From the NCBI RefSeq assembly GCF_007954585.1, contig NZ_CP042382.1, forward strand, positions 62,001 through 126,000: DNA of 64,000 nucleotides, written 5' to 3'. The translations under genes were made by a program, and so were the position numbers. This stretch comes from Pistricoccus aurantiacus. Lineage in GTDB: Bacteria; Pseudomonadota; Gammaproteobacteria; Pseudomonadales; Halomonadaceae. A model generated the notes under the pieces. That model was not told where the DNA came from and did not search any database. It saw nothing but the letters and a program-made list of their open reading frames with translations. Positions 43,059-53,211 of this stretch are shown one piece after another. Position 1 is the stretch's first letter. Each line of letters opens with the position of its first letter.

Positions 43059-44750
43059 CTATTCCGGCAGGTCGGTTACCGCGCCGAGGGAGGCGGAGCT
43101 GACGGTCTTGGCGTACTTGGCCAGCACACCCCGCCGATAGCGCGGCTGGGGCTGCTGCCAGGCGCTTCGGCGACGCTTCATTTCCGTATCGTCGATCTTG
43201 AGATCGATACTGTCGGCGACGGCGTCGATGACGATTTCGTCGCCATCTTCCACCAAGGCCAGGGGGCCGCCGTCGAAGGCTTCCGGGGTGATATGCCCCA
43301 CCACGAAGCCGTGGCTGCCGCCGGAGAAGCGCCCGTCGGTGATCAGCGCCACCTCGCTGCCCAGCCCCCGGCCCATGATCGCCGAGGTGGGGGAAAGCAT
43401 CTCGCGCATGCCCGGCCCGCCGCGCGGCCCTTCGTAGCGAATCACCAGCACGTCCCCGGCGACCACGGTACCGTCCAGGATGCGCTCTTGAGCTTCCTCT
43501 TCGGAGCCGAACACCCGGGCGCGGCCGGAAAAGTGGGTGCCTTCCTTGCCGGTGATCTTGGCTACCGCCCCTTCCGGGGCGAGGTTGCCGTAGAGAATCC
43601 GCAGATGACTCTCGCCCTTGATCGGTTTGTCCAGGGGCATGATGATTTGCTGATTTTCAGGATAGGGCGCGGCGTCCGCCAGATTTTCCGCCAGGGTTTG
43701 GCCGGTCACCGTCAGGCAGTCGCCGTGCAGAAGTCCCGCGTCGAGCAGCATCTTCATCAACGGCTGAATGCCGCCGATTTCCACCAGCTCGCTCATCATG
43801 TAATGACCGCTGGGGCGCAGATCGGCGAGTACCGGCACCCGTTTGCCGATGGCGGTGAAGTCGTCCAGGCCCAGCTCGACGCCGATGGCGTTGGCCATGG
43901 CGATCAGGTGCAGCACCGCGTTGGTGGAGCCACCGAGCGCGATAATTACCGTAATGGCATTCTCGAACGCTTCGCGAGTCATGATATCGCTGGGCTTGAT
44001 ATCCCGCTCCAGCAGTTCGAGTACCGCGGCCCCGGCGGCCTTGCAGTCCTCGCGCTTGTTATCGGAGACGGCGTTCTGCGCCGAGGAGTTGGGCAGGCTC
44101 ATGCCCAGCGCCTCGATGGCGGAGGCCATGGTATTGGCGGTATACATGCCGCCGCAGGCGCCGGGGCCGGGAATGGCGGTTTCCTCCACCTGCTTGACGT
44201 CGATCAGCGACATGTCACCCTTGGCGTGCGCCCCCACCGCCTCGAACACGGAGATGATATCCGTATGTCCCGCCCCAGGCAGGATGGTACCGCCGTAGAC
44301 GAACACACCGGGCCGGTTCAGCCGCGCCAGGCCGATCAGGCAGCCCGGCATGTTCTTGTCGCAGCCGCCGATGGCCACCAGGCCGTCGAAACCCTCGCAG
44401 CCGGCCACGGTCTCGATGGAATCCGCGATCACCTCCCGGGACACCAGGGAATACTTCATGCCCTCGGTGCCGTTGGCGATACCGTCGGAAATGGTGATGG
44501 TATTGAAGATCATACCCTTGCCGCCGGCCTCGTCCGCACCGGTTCGGGCGACGTCCGCCAACTCGTTGATATGGCTGTTGCAGGGGGTGACCATACTCCA
44601 GGTGGAGGCGATGCCTACCTGGGGCTTCTTGAAATCCGCGTCCTCGAAACCTACCGCTCGCAGCATGGCGCGGCTGGCGGACTTGTTCACGCCATCCACC
44701 ACCGGGGCGGAATGGCGACGACGAGAATCCGGGGAAGATGCTTCACTCAT
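43059..44750 (-). CDS. ilvD: Dihydroxy-acid dehydratase
   Basis: IlvD dehydrates dihydroxy acids in isoleucine and valine synthesis with an Fe-S cluster. The 563-aa protein has the cluster cysteines in [34 protein letters not shown] and [20 protein letters not shown], plus the Mg site [18 protein letters not shown]. The start at 44750 ([16 protein letters not shown]) is the first sensible one; the frame is open to 45053 but that upstream part lies opposite crtE and has no protein character. It is the 560-residue form. Confidence 0.95.
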   Translation of the reverse strand: MSEASSPDSRRRHSAPVVDGVNKSASRAMLRAVGFEDADFKKPQVGIASTWSMVTPCNSHINELADVARTGADEAGGKGMIFNTITISDGIANGTEGMKYSLVSREVIADSIETVAGCEGFDGLVAIGGCDKNMPGCLIGLARLNRPGVFVYGGTILPGAGHTDIISVFEAVGAHAKGDMSLIDVKQVEETAIPGPGACGGMYTANTMASAIEALGMSLPNSSAQNAVSDNKREDCKAAGAAVLELLERDIKPSDIMTREAFENAITVIIALGGSTNAVLHLIAMANAIGVELGLDDFTAIGKRVPVLADLRPSGHYMMSELVEIGGIQPLMKMLLDAGLLHGDCLTVTGQTLAENLADAAPYPENQQIIMPLDKPIKGESHLRILYGNLAPEGAVAKITGKEGTHFSGRARVFGSEEEAQERILDGTVVAGDVLVIRYEGPRGGPGMREMLSPTSAIMGRGLGSEVALITDGRFSGGSHGFVVGHITPEAFDGGPLALVEDGDEIVIDAVADSIDLKIDDTEMKRRRSAWQQPQPRYRRGVLAKYAKTVSSASLGAVTDLPE

Positions 44751-44839
44751 GGCGGCGTTTCCAAATGTCTGATCGGTAGCTTCGAGTCTGGAAGCCCGCT
44801 TCGGGAGTTGCAACTCCTGTTGCCTTGACCGCCCGGAAA

Positions 44840-45739
44840 CTATCGAAATAACGGAAACAGGCCGTGCATGAAACGGCTTAGGGGGGAATCCGCACCGTAG
44901 ACGGCGCTCAAGTGGCGATCCGCCTCTTCCAACTGGCCGGCCAGGTGCCCGCGGACTTCCTCCGGACCGAGCAGGCTGACCAGGGTGGTCTTGTCCCGAT
45001 CCTGATGAACGTCCTTGCCCTGGGCCGCACCGCCGTCGCTGAGGTCGTCGCAAAGCTGATAGGCTTGCCCCAAGGCCAAGGCAAAACGGTCGAGATGCTC
45101 GATCACCGTCTCGTCTGCCCCGGCGGCCAGCGCCGCCATATACATAGCAGCCTGAAACAGCACGCCGGTCTTGCGAGTATTGGTCGCCATCACCGCCTCG
45201 ATGGAGCGCACATGACAGGCTTCATGAAGATCCTCGTACTGGCCCTTGACGAGGCCCTGGATGCCCACGGCTCGACTGAGGCGCTCAACCATTTGCGTGC
45301 GCTGCTGGGCGAATAAACCCGTTGATTCCGCCACCACGCCGGAGGCTCGACTCAACAGGGCCACCACCGCCAGCATGGCGACATCCTCGCCATATAAACG
45401 ATGCATGGTCGGGCGCCCCCGCCGCAGGCTAGCGTCATCCATGCAGGGCAGATCGTCGAGTATCAACGAAGCGGTATGGATCATCTCCACCGCGCAACCG
45501 AGGTCGAGCAGCGCCGGCAGACCGCCGCCCAGTTCTCGGCCCGCCAGGATCAAGAGAATCGGCCGCACCCGCCTGCCCGGCGCCAGCAAGCTGTCCCGCA
45601 TCGCTCGAAATACCGGATCATCATCGCTGGCGGACTCGGCCAGCAGTGTCTCGAGACGACGATCGACCCGGCAGCGAAGCTCGATGAGCGATTTTTGCTC
45701 AGGACTCTCGACGGCGGGGGTGGCAATGGATGAAGCCAT
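44840..45739 (-). CDS. crtE: Geranylgeranyl diphosphate synthase
   Basis: CrtE makes C20 GGPP, the carotenoid precursor. The 299-aa polyprenyl synthase has the first Asp-rich motif DDLPCMDD, GRPTMHRLYG after it, and the second motif as CDDLSDG. The ATG at 45739 has GGGAG 8 nt upstream; a TTG two codons earlier is less likely. It is transcribed away from the idi-crtXYIB operon, from the shared region 45740-45883. In Pantoea-type clusters crtE normally leads the operon in the same direction, so the inversion is notable. Confidence 0.93.
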   Translation of the reverse strand: MASSIATPAVESPEQKSLIELRCRVDRRLETLLAESASDDDPVFRAMRDSLLAPGRRVRPILLILAGRELGGGLPALLDLGCAVEMIHTASLILDDLPCMDDASLRRGRPTMHRLYGEDVAMLAVVALLSRASGVVAESTGLFAQQRTQMVERLSRAVGIQGLVKGQYEDLHEACHVRSIEAVMATNTRKTGVLFQAAMYMAALAAGADETVIEHLDRFALALGQAYQLCDDLSDGGAAQGKDVHQDRDKTTLVSLLGPEEVRGHLAGQLEEADRHLSAVYGADSPLSRFMHGLFPLFR

Positions 45740-45807
45740 GGGCAAGACTCCCGGGTCTTATGTAAAGCGGTTGTTCAAGGGGCTGCCTGTTGAATAAGCT
45801 AGCGTTT

Positions 45808-45864
45808 CGTACAATGTTTGCATAACTTTAGATAGTATCTTGTACGATGGCAATTTAATGTATT
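45808..45864. promoter_or_regulatory. Divergent crtE / idi-crt control region with dyad boxes
   Basis: Between the two start codons are CGTACAA (45808-45814) and its inverse TTGTACG (45840-45846), 25 bp apart, and TGTACG-N12-TGTATT (45841-45864), which resembles the TRTACA-N12-TGTAYA box of LitR/PplR-type light-responsive MerR regulators with one mismatch per half. No such regulator is encoded in the window. Confidence 0.4.
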
Positions 45865-45883
45865 TTCCTGGCAGGAGCGCAAC

Positions 45884-46960
45884 ATGGCGAGTGACGACCT
45901 GGTGAAACGCAAGAACGATCATCTCGATATCGTGCTGGACGCTCGCCGCGCCGACGCGCCGACGGCCACGGGTTTCGCCGATTATCGCTTCGCTCACTGC
46001 GCCTTGCCACAGCTGCATCTGGACGATATCGATCTAAGCACTCGACTTTTCCATAAGCCATTGAGCGCGCCATTTTTGATCAGTTCCATGACCGGCGGCG
46101 CGGCCCGAGCCAAAACCATCAACCGGCATCTAGCGGAAGCGGCTCAGCATCTGGGCATCGCCCTGGCTATCGGCTCTCAGAGAATTGCGCTGCAATCCGG
46201 CAACGATCACGGTCTGACTCGGGAGTTACGGCAGGTCGCTCCCGATATTCCTCTGCTCGGCAATATCGGCGCGGGACAGCTGCGGGAGCGCGAAGGCCTC
46301 GACTGGGCGCGCCGCGCGGTGGAGATGATCGAGGCGGACGCCTTGATCGTGCATATCAACCCCTTGCAGGAAGCGGTGCAAGGCGGCGGCGACCGTGACT
46401 GGCGAGGCGTGCGCCAGGCGATCGGCGCCCTGGTCAAGGTGCTCGAGGTACCGGTGGTGGTCAAGGAAGTGGGCGCGGGCATCTCCCCCGCGATCGCCCG
46501 AGCGCTGATGGAGGAAGGAGTCTCGGTGATCGACGTGGCCGGCGCCGGCGGCACCAGTTGGGCCGCGGTAGAAGCGGAGCGCGCCACAAGCGAGACGCAG
46601 CGCAAGATCGCCATGGCCTTCGCCGGCTGGGGAATTCCTACCGCCCAGGCTATCCAGACGGTGCGCCAGGCGCTGCCGGATACTCCCCTGATCGCTTCCG
46701 GCGGCATTCGCGACGGCGTGGACGCCGCCAAGGCAATACGGCTAGGGGCGGATCTGGTGGGCCAGGCCGCCGCGGTGCTCCATAGCGCCACGGCGTCCAG
46801 CCAGGCGGTGATCGAGCACTTCGAAACTGTCATCCAGCAGCTGCGCATCGCCTGCTTCTGCACCGGCAGCTTGGATCTGGCGGCGCTGCGCCAGGCGCCG
46901 CTCATCGAGACAGGATTCAACAAAACTCCAGGCGAACTCATGGAAGAACCCCATGGCTAA
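45884..46960 (+). CDS. fni: Type 2 isopentenyl-diphosphate isomerase (FMN-dependent)
   Basis: Interconverts IPP and DMAPP to feed CrtE. The 358-aa TIM-barrel flavoprotein has [20 protein letters not shown] at the start, [38 protein letters not shown] and [18 protein letters not shown], all typical of the FMN and NADPH-dependent type 2 enzyme. AGGAG precedes the ATG. It leads the plus-strand carotenoid operon and overlaps crtX by 8 bp. Confidence 0.95.
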   Translation: MASDDLVKRKNDHLDIVLDARRADAPTATGFADYRFAHCALPQLHLDDIDLSTRLFHKPLSAPFLISSMTGGAARAKTINRHLAEAAQHLGIALAIGSQRIALQSGNDHGLTRELRQVAPDIPLLGNIGAGQLREREGLDWARRAVEMIEADALIVHINPLQEAVQGGGDRDWRGVRQAIGALVKVLEVPVVVKEVGAGISPAIARALMEEGVSVIDVAGAGGTSWAAVEAERATSETQRKIAMAFAGWGIPTAQAIQTVRQALPDTPLIASGGIRDGVDAAKAIRLGADLVGQAAAVLHSATASSQAVIEHFETVIQQLRIACFCTGSLDLAALRQAPLIETGFNKTPGELMEEPHG

Positions 46961-48257
46961 GCATATCGGCGTGATCGCCCCTGCCCTACCAAGTCATTTC
47001 AGTGCCCTGCAGGCACTGGCCTGTGAACTGATCGAACGCGGCCACCGGGTGACGTTCCTGCATCAGCCGGAGGCTAGCCGCTGGCTAAGCGACTCGCGAA
47101 TCGGCTTTCAGCCGCTAGGAGAATCAAGCCATCCCCCGGGCTCCCTGGACGAAACCCTGCGCCTGGCCGCCAACCCCGGCGGCCCGCTGGGGCTCAAGCG
47201 GCTGATCCAGGACATGAGCCGCACCACGGAGATGCTTTGTCGAGAAGCCCCCAAGGCAATCGAGACGCTCCAGATCGATGCTCTGCTTTGCGATCAGATG
47301 GAAGCCGCCGGCGGGCTGGTCGGCGAGGCAATGGGACTGCCTTATATTTCCGTGGCCTGCGCGCTGCCGATCAATCGCGAACCCGGGCTGCCGCTGCCGG
47401 TGATGCCCATGAGCTATCAGGACGACCCGCGGCGCCAGCGAATTTACGCGGGCAGCGAGCGAGTCTATGACGACCTGATGAACCCCCTTCGTCGCGTCGT
47501 CGCTCGCCACGCCGCCGCCTTCGGGCTGTCTCCGCGAGAAGGTCTGCATGAATGCCTGTCGCCTTATGCCCAGATCAGTCAGACGGTAAGCGGTTTCGAC
47601 TTTCCCCGTCGCGCCTTGCCGAAAGATTTCTATCATGTGGGGCCGCTGCGAGCGGCGCCGACGGAAGAACCCGATCTGGCCATTCCCATCGCCCAGGATC
47701 GTCCGCTGGTCTTCGCTTCTCTCGGCACGCTTCAGGGTCATCGCTTCGGTGTTTTTCGACGTATCGCCCGGGCCTGCCGACGTATCGAAGTACAGCTGCT
47801 GCTGGCCCACTGCGGCGGCTTGAATTCCAATCAAGAACAAGTACTCGAACGTGAAGGCGCGACCTGGGTGCGGGATTTCGTACCCCAGCGCGCCGCTCTG
47901 GCCCGAGCCAACGCGGTGGTTTCCCACGGCGGCCTGAATACGGTGATGGATGCCCTGCTCGCTCATACCCCCATCCTCGTTTTGCCGCTGGCCTTCGATC
48001 AGCCCGGGGTAGCGGCGCGGGTGGTCCACGCCGGGGTAGGCCTCAAGGCCTCGGCGCGTTTCTCGAATCAGCGTGCCTTGAGCGACAAGCTCGAAACGCT
48101 GTTGACCTATTCCCGCTTCGCCCACCCCTTGGAGCGCCTGAGCGACGAGGTCAAGGCCGCCGGTGGCGTGCCCCGAGCGGCGACTATCGTTGAGAAGGTC
48201 ATCGACGGCGACCCGGCGATTTCACCTCATGCATCTGCCCACGAGAGCCTGGCATGA
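46953..48257 (+). CDS. crtX: Zeaxanthin glucosyltransferase
   Basis: CrtX adds glucose from UDP-glucose to the hydroxyl groups of zeaxanthin. The 434-aa GT-B protein starts [20 protein letters not shown] and ends in the UGT-type donor domain ([54 protein letters not shown]). Its presence predicts that the final pigment is a zeaxanthin mono- or diglucoside. Overlaps fni by 8 bp and crtY by 4 bp. Confidence 0.93.
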   Translation: MAKHIGVIAPALPSHFSALQALACELIERGHRVTFLHQPEASRWLSDSRIGFQPLGESSHPPGSLDETLRLAANPGGPLGLKRLIQDMSRTTEMLCREAPKAIETLQIDALLCDQMEAAGGLVGEAMGLPYISVACALPINREPGLPLPVMPMSYQDDPRRQRIYAGSERVYDDLMNPLRRVVARHAAAFGLSPREGLHECLSPYAQISQTVSGFDFPRRALPKDFYHVGPLRAAPTEEPDLAIPIAQDRPLVFASLGTLQGHRFGVFRRIARACRRIEVQLLLAHCGGLNSNQEQVLEREGATWVRDFVPQRAALARANAVVSHGGLNTVMDALLAHTPILVLPLAFDQPGVAARVVHAGVGLKASARFSNQRALSDKLETLLTYSRFAHPLERLSDEVKAAGGVPRAATIVEKVIDGDPAISPHASAHESLA

Positions 48258-49438
48258 AAGCGCCGGATCTGATCCTGGTAGGCGGCGGCCTGGCCAACGG
48301 CCTGATCGCACTGCGGCTGAAACAGGCACGCCCGGAACTGCGCCTGCTGATGCTGGAAAGCGAAAGCCAGCCCGGCGGCAATCACACCTGGTCGTTTCAC
48401 GACGGCGATCTGTCAAAGGCCCAGCATGCCTGGCTGGCGTCCCTGGTGGGCTGTCGCTGGCCCCGCCATCGAGTGATCTTTCCGGACCGCAAACGCCTGT
48501 TGAGCGGCGGCTACGCCAGTATTTTTTCCACGGATTTCGCCGGAGCCTTGAAAGAAGCTCTCGGGAAAAACCTCTGGGTCGATACGCCGGTGGCAAGCCT
48601 ATCCCCCGAGTCCGTGGAGCTCGAAGACGGCCGCATCCTGCAGGCGCCGGCGGTGATCGATGGCCGCGGGCCCAAGGAAAGTCAGCATCTGACCCTGGGC
48701 TATCAGGCGTTTCTCGGCCGGGAAGTGCGACTGGAACGGCCCCACGGCCTGCAGGAACCGATCATCATGGACGCCAGCGTTCCCCAGGGCGACGGCTACC
48801 GTTTCGTCTATGTGCTGCCCTTCAGCCGGGATACCCTGCTGATCGAGGATACCCACTACGTGGACCGGCCGGCGGATGACGCCACGAAACTGCGGAAGCA
48901 CATCGACGCCTATGCGCGAGATCACGGCTGGAGGGTTGCCGAAACGCTGCGGGAGGAAAACGGCGTGCTGCCGATCACCCTGGCGGGAGATTTTTACGCC
49001 TTCTGGCGAGACGCCCAGGGTCAGCCCAGAAGCGGCCTGCGGGCGGGGCTTTTCCACCCGACCACCGGCTACTCGCTACCTCATGCGGTACGCTTGGCGG
49101 AGCATATCGCGAGCCTCGAAAATCTCGGCGCGAAATCCCTGTTCCAGGCCATCCACGCCTTCGCCGCACAGGAATGGCGGCGCCAAGGCTACTTTCGCCT
49201 GCTCAATCGCATGTTGTTCATGGCCGGCCGCCCGGACCGGCGCTGGCAGGTCATGCAGCGCTTCTACGGTCTGCGGGAGCCGCTGATCGAGCGCTTCTAC
49301 GCCGGGCGTCTGACCTGGGCCGACAAGGCGCGCATCCTGACGGGCAAGCCCCCGGTGCCCCTGGGCGAGGCTCTCAAGGCGGTTCGGCTGAACTCGCCGC
49401 AAAGGATTGCATCCACCCCTTTTGGAAAACATTCATGA
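48254..49438 (+). CDS. crtY: Lycopene beta-cyclase
   Basis: CrtY closes both ends of lycopene to give beta-carotene. The 394-aa flavoprotein starts with the dinucleotide motif DLILVGGGLANGLIALRL and has PGGNHTWSFHDGDLS, YRFVYVLPFSRDTLLIEDTH and AGLFHPTTGYSLPHAVRLAE, all typical of the CrtY family. Overlaps crtX and crtI by 4 bp each (ATGA). Confidence 0.95.
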   Translation: MKAPDLILVGGGLANGLIALRLKQARPELRLLMLESESQPGGNHTWSFHDGDLSKAQHAWLASLVGCRWPRHRVIFPDRKRLLSGGYASIFSTDFAGALKEALGKNLWVDTPVASLSPESVELEDGRILQAPAVIDGRGPKESQHLTLGYQAFLGREVRLERPHGLQEPIIMDASVPQGDGYRFVYVLPFSRDTLLIEDTHYVDRPADDATKLRKHIDAYARDHGWRVAETLREENGVLPITLAGDFYAFWRDAQGQPRSGLRAGLFHPTTGYSLPHAVRLAEHIASLENLGAKSLFQAIHAFAAQEWRRQGYFRLLNRMLFMAGRPDRRWQVMQRFYGLREPLIERFYAGRLTWADKARILTGKPPVPLGEALKAVRLNSPQRIASTPFGKHS

Positions 49439-50937
49439 CCCAACCCAAACGCGCCCTGGTCATCGGCGCCGGCTTCGGCGGCCTGGCCTTGGCGATTCGT
49501 CTGCAGGCCGGCGGCTACCAGACCACCCTGCTGGAAAAGCGCGACAAGCCCGGCGGCCGCGCCTATGTTTATGAAGACAAGGGTTTCACCTTCGACGCCG
49601 GCCCCACGGTGATCACTGATCCGTCCGCCTTGGAAGAGCTCTTCACCCTGGCGGACAGGCGCCTTTCGGATTACGTCGAGCTATTGCCGGTCACGCCCTT
49701 CTACCGGCTCTGCTGGGAAGACGCCCCGGCCTTCGACTACGTCAACGATCAGGAATCCCTGGACCGGCAGATCGCCGAACGCAATCCCAAGGACGTGGAG
49801 GGCTATCGGCGCTTCCTGGACTATTCCAAGGCGGTCTTCGAGGAAGGCTATCGCAAGCTCGGCGCCGTGCCATTTCTCTCCTTTCGCGACATGCTTTCCG
49901 CCGGCCCGCAGCTGGCCAGGCTTCAGGCCTGGCGCAGCGTCTATTCCATGGTCTCGAAGTTCATCGAAGACCCGCATCTGCGCCAGGCCTTCTCCTTTCA
50001 TTCCCTGCTGGTGGGGGGCAACCCTTTCGCTACCTCCTCCATCTATACTTTGATTCATGCTCTGGAGCGCCAATGGGGGGTGTGGTTTCCCAAGGGCGGC
50101 ACCGGCGCCTTGGTGCAGGGCATGGTCAAGCTGTTCGAGGATCTCGGCGGGCGGCTTGAGCTGAACGCGGAAGTGGCGCGAATCGAAACCGAGGGCGATC
50201 GGGTGAGCGGCGTCACCCTGGGAGATGGCCGGCACTTTCCGACGGATACGCTGGCCTCCAACGCGGACGTGATGCACACCTATGCCAAGCTGCTGGGTGA
50301 GCATACCCGTGGCGCCGGCCAAGCCAAATCGCTGAGCCGCAAGCGATTCAGCATGTCGCTGTTCGTGATCTATTTCGGCCTCGACAAGCCATCCCAGGGC
50401 CTGGAGCATCACACCGTCTGCTTCGGTCCCCGCTACAAGGAGCTGATCGACGAGATCTTCAACGCGGAAACCCTGGCGGACGACTTCTCCCTGTACCTGC
50501 ATTCCCCCTGCGTCACCGACCCGAGTCTCGCGCCGGAAGGCTGCAGCGCTCATTACGTGCTGGCACCGGTACCGCATCTGGGCAAGGCGAAAATCGACTG
50601 GGAAACCCAGGGCCCGATATATCGTGACCGTATCCTCGACTACCTGGAACGACATTACATCCCGGGGCTGCGGGAGCACCTGGTGACCTGCCGGCACTTC
50701 ACCCCGCTGGATTTTCGCGAGGAGCTCAACGCCCACCTGGGCTCCGCTTTTTCCTTGGAGCCGATTCTGACCCAGAGCGCCTGGTTCCGACCTCACAACC
50801 GCGACGCCAAGATCGGCAATCTTTACATGGTAGGCGCCGGCACCCATCCCGGCGCCGGGGTGCCCGGGGTGATCGGATCCGCCAAGGCTACCGCAGGCCT
50901 GATGTTGGAACGCCTCAATGACGGTACGCCACAATGA
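49435..50937 (+). CDS. crtI: Phytoene desaturase (lycopene-forming)
   Basis: CrtI carries out four desaturations of phytoene to lycopene with FAD. The 500-aa protein starts RALVIGAGFGGLALAIRLQA and KPGGRAYVYEDKGFTFDAGP, then TVITDP, and ends with LYMVGAGTHPGAGVPGVIGS, the bacterial-type CRTISO/CrtI signature. The ATG at 49435 overlaps the crtY stop (ATGA); the long upstream open frame is incidental. Its stop overlaps crtB by 4 bp. Confidence 0.96.
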   Translation: MTQPKRALVIGAGFGGLALAIRLQAGGYQTTLLEKRDKPGGRAYVYEDKGFTFDAGPTVITDPSALEELFTLADRRLSDYVELLPVTPFYRLCWEDAPAFDYVNDQESLDRQIAERNPKDVEGYRRFLDYSKAVFEEGYRKLGAVPFLSFRDMLSAGPQLARLQAWRSVYSMVSKFIEDPHLRQAFSFHSLLVGGNPFATSSIYTLIHALERQWGVWFPKGGTGALVQGMVKLFEDLGGRLELNAEVARIETEGDRVSGVTLGDGRHFPTDTLASNADVMHTYAKLLGEHTRGAGQAKSLSRKRFSMSLFVIYFGLDKPSQGLEHHTVCFGPRYKELIDEIFNAETLADDFSLYLHSPCVTDPSLAPEGCSAHYVLAPVPHLGKAKIDWETQGPIYRDRILDYLERHYIPGLREHLVTCRHFTPLDFREELNAHLGSAFSLEPILTQSAWFRPHNRDAKIGNLYMVGAGTHPGAGVPGVIGSAKATAGLMLERLNDGTPQ

Positions 50938-51860
50938 CGGATAAGCTGGGCCAACACGCTGCACAGACCATCGCCGTCGGTTCCAAGAGTTTTGCCACCG
51001 CCGCCAGATTGTTCGATCCGCAGACCCGGCGCAGTGCCCTGATGCTTTACGCCTGGTGTCGCCACTGCGACGACGTGATCGACGATCAGCAGCTGGGTTT
51101 TCAGACATCGACAAGGTCACTGCAAACCAGCGAGTCCCGCCTGGAAGAACTTCGTCGCTTGACCCGCCAGGCCTATGCGGGAGAACCCATGGAAAGTCCG
51201 GCCTTCGCCGCCTTTCAGGAAGTCGCCCTCGAACACGAGATCCCCGAGCGGCATCCCCTGGCACACCTGGACGGCTTCGCCATGGACGTGGCGGAGCGGC
51301 GCTATATCACGCTCGACGACACCCTGAGCTATTGCTACCACGTGGCCGGCGTAGTGGGAGTGATGATGGCCTGGATCATGGGCGCGAAAGATGATGCGAC
51401 CCTGGACCGAGCCTGCGACCTGGGCCTGGCCTTTCAGTTGACCAATATTGCCAGGGATATCGTCGAGGACGCGGAAATAGGCCGCTGCTACCTACCGGAG
51501 CAGTGGCTGGAGGAAGCCGGCATTCCACAAGAAGAGATCGCTTCACCTCAACATCGTGAAGCGCTTTCGAAACTCGCTGTGCGGCTAGTTGATACGGCGG
51601 AACCCTACTATGACTCGGCTCACGGCGGCCTGACGGCGCTTTCGCCGCGCTGCGCCTGGGCCATCGCCACCGCCTTGGGCGTCTATCGGGAAATAGGCAT
51701 GAAAGTGAAAGCGCGAGGCGCTCGCGCCTGGGATAAACGCATTTCTACCAGCAAGATGGATAAAACGCGTCTGCTATCCGGCGGGCTAGCTCAGGCGCTG
51801 GCGTCGCGCTGGCGAACACCGGAGCCGCGACCGGACCAGCTTTGGCAGCGGCCTCGTTAG
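50934..51860 (+). CDS. crtB: Phytoene synthase
   Basis: CrtB condenses two GGPP to phytoene. The 308-aa protein has both Asp-rich motifs, DDVID (in YAWCRHCDDVIDD) and NIARDIVEDAEIGRCYLP, plus YCYHVAGVVGVMMAWIMG. It is the last gene of the plus-strand operon. Its TAG stop and the TAA stop of convergent crtZ share the bases TTAG at 51857-51860, inside the palindrome CTCGTTAGCGAG. Confidence 0.96.
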   Translation: MTDKLGQHAAQTIAVGSKSFATAARLFDPQTRRSALMLYAWCRHCDDVIDDQQLGFQTSTRSLQTSESRLEELRRLTRQAYAGEPMESPAFAAFQEVALEHEIPERHPLAHLDGFAMDVAERRYITLDDTLSYCYHVAGVVGVMMAWIMGAKDDATLDRACDLGLAFQLTNIARDIVEDAEIGRCYLPEQWLEEAGIPQEEIASPQHREALSKLAVRLVDTAEPYYDSAHGGLTALSPRCAWAIATALGVYREIGMKVKARGARAWDKRISTSKMDKTRLLSGGLAQALASRWRTPEPRPDQLWQRPR

Positions 51861-52345
51861 CGAGCGTTTTTCAAGGGCCCGCCGTGCTTCTCGCGCAGTT
51901 GGCGCTTGAGAGTGCCGATAGGCGGCGCCACCAGGAAACCGAAGGACACGCAGCCTTCCCTGCCCTTTACCGCATGGTGCATGCGATGGGCCTGATACAG
52001 CCGCTTCAGGTAGCCCTTGCGTGGTACGTAGCGAAACGGCCAGCGCTGATGCACCAGCCCATCGTGGGCAAGGAAATAGAGCGCGCCGTACAAGGTCATG
52101 CCGGCGCCTATCCACTGCAGCGGATACCAGCCCGCGGTGCCCAGGGCGATCAGCAGAATGGCGATTCCGGCGAATACCACCGCGTAGAGATCGTTCTTCT
52201 CGAACCACCCCGTTCGCGGTTCGTGGTGGGAACGATGCCAACCCCAGCCCCAGCCGTGCATGATGTATTTATGCGCGTACCAGGCGAAGGCTTCCATACC
52301 GGCCACCGTCGCCAGCAGGATCAGCGTATTCATCAGCAGATTCAT
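51857..52345 (-). CDS. crtZ: Beta-carotene 3-hydroxylase
   Basis: CrtZ is a membrane non-haem di-iron hydroxylase that converts beta-carotene to zeaxanthin. The 162-aa protein has the fatty-acid-hydroxylase His clusters HKYIMHG, HRSHHEPR, HDGLVH and HRMHHAVKG and four helices. It is convergent with crtB and overlaps it by 4 bp. Its start overlaps the stop of the upstream unknown gene (52342-52345), so those two are translated together. Confidence 0.95.
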   Translation of the reverse strand: MNLLMNTLILLATVAGMEAFAWYAHKYIMHGWGWGWHRSHHEPRTGWFEKNDLYAVVFAGIAILLIALGTAGWYPLQWIGAGMTLYGALYFLAHDGLVHQRWPFRYVPRKGYLKRLYQAHRMHHAVKGREGCVSFGFLVAPPIGTLKRQLREKHGGPLKNAR

Positions 52346-52824
52346 GATCGATACTCCTCCAGCGTCCGGCGCAGCGCCTCGGCGGACTCGAATTCGCGAC
52401 GCTCCTGTACCTTCATGTCGTCGAGATCCAGCCAGAGCACCGTGTCGCCGTTGCCCAGATGCTGCGGCGCGACTTGGCTTTCACGGTCGAGCAGGACGCG
52501 ATAGTTGGCCGAACGCATCGCCGGCACCAGCACGAGCTTGGCCACCAGGCCGGGTATGCGCGAAATATCCGCCACATAAAGCGTATTACGCGCTTCCAGA
52601 TAGCCCTCGGGACTATCTTTTAACGCCTCGTCCATCACTTCCGCCGCCTTGCGACTGCTGGCGACGAGCAGCAGACTCGTCTGCTCGTCGAGATTTACGG
52701 AGTCGCCAAACTGATCTTTCAGGGTCCAAGGCGCAAGCCGCTCACCCACCTCGACGGCCTGAGCCATCGTACTGACCAGGAAAATTCCGATCGAGAAAAG
52801 CGATAAGACAAGATAATGTTTCAT
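52342..52824 (-). CDS. Periplasmic thioredoxin-fold-like protein without CxxC, coupled to crtZ
   Basis: This 160-aa protein has a signal peptide (MKHYLVLSLFSIGIFLVSTM, then AQAVE) and a mature part that starts VEVGERLAPWTLKDQFGDSV, the opening of TlpA/AhpC-type thioredoxin-fold proteins. No CxxC is present, so it is not a classical redox thioredoxin. Later segments (SLLLVASSRKAAEVMDEALK, YRVLLDRESQVA, DTVLWLDLDDM) fit a beta-alpha-beta fold. Start at 52824 fits the signal; an upstream ATG at 52857 is possible. Its 4-bp overlap with crtZ suggests a role around carotenoids or the envelope, not known from standard pathways. Confidence 0.65.
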   Translation of the reverse strand: MKHYLVLSLFSIGIFLVSTMAQAVEVGERLAPWTLKDQFGDSVNLDEQTSLLLVASSRKAAEVMDEALKDSPEGYLEARNTLYVADISRIPGLVAKLVLVPAMRSANYRVLLDRESQVAPQHLGNGDTVLWLDLDDMKVQERREFESAEALRRTLEEYRS

Positions 52825-53211
52825 GAAGGTACTCTTGTTAACAACGGAGAATATCAAATATTAAAAATTATGAATATTAAGAACGATGAAACGATCCCGG
52901 GAGCATTTTTTAGATGGTGGTCGTGCAGCTTCAAAGCTTGCAAACCAAAGACTTTTTTGATGGATAAAAGGAAAAACTACCTGTAGAGGCCTCTTTCTCC
53001 GCCCATCAGACTAACCATAATCCAAGTATAAAGATGTTTTACGCCTTCAAACCAGATCTTGCCATGTCATTTAATGAAGCCAAGAAACACGCCCAGCGTT
53101 TTTCAGCCAGTACTTGTAGGAAGCCTGCGATAGAAGGATGCCCTTAAGGGAAGATCAGCCGGGCAATGATTCACGTTGACCTCTTGCCCTATGCTTCAGC
53201 AATCAATGAGG
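52825..53211. other. Intergenic stretch between the crtZ unit and tenA
   Basis: About 390 bp, AT-rich near 52860-52980. I see no gene. A 9-bp inverted repeat GTTGACCTC (53175-53183) / GAGGTCAAC (53208-53216) with a 24-nt loop overlaps the tenA stop and might aid termination; it lacks a T tract. Confidence 0.5.

Noticed and set aside
42765-44828. 687-codon plus-strand open frame opposite ilvD
   Set aside because: Low-complexity composition typical of an antisense frame; ilvD accounts for the sequence with conserved Fe-S motifs.
49681-51264. 527-codon minus-strand open frame opposite crtI/crtB
   Set aside because: Shadow frame with no recognisable domain; crtI and crtB are unambiguous.
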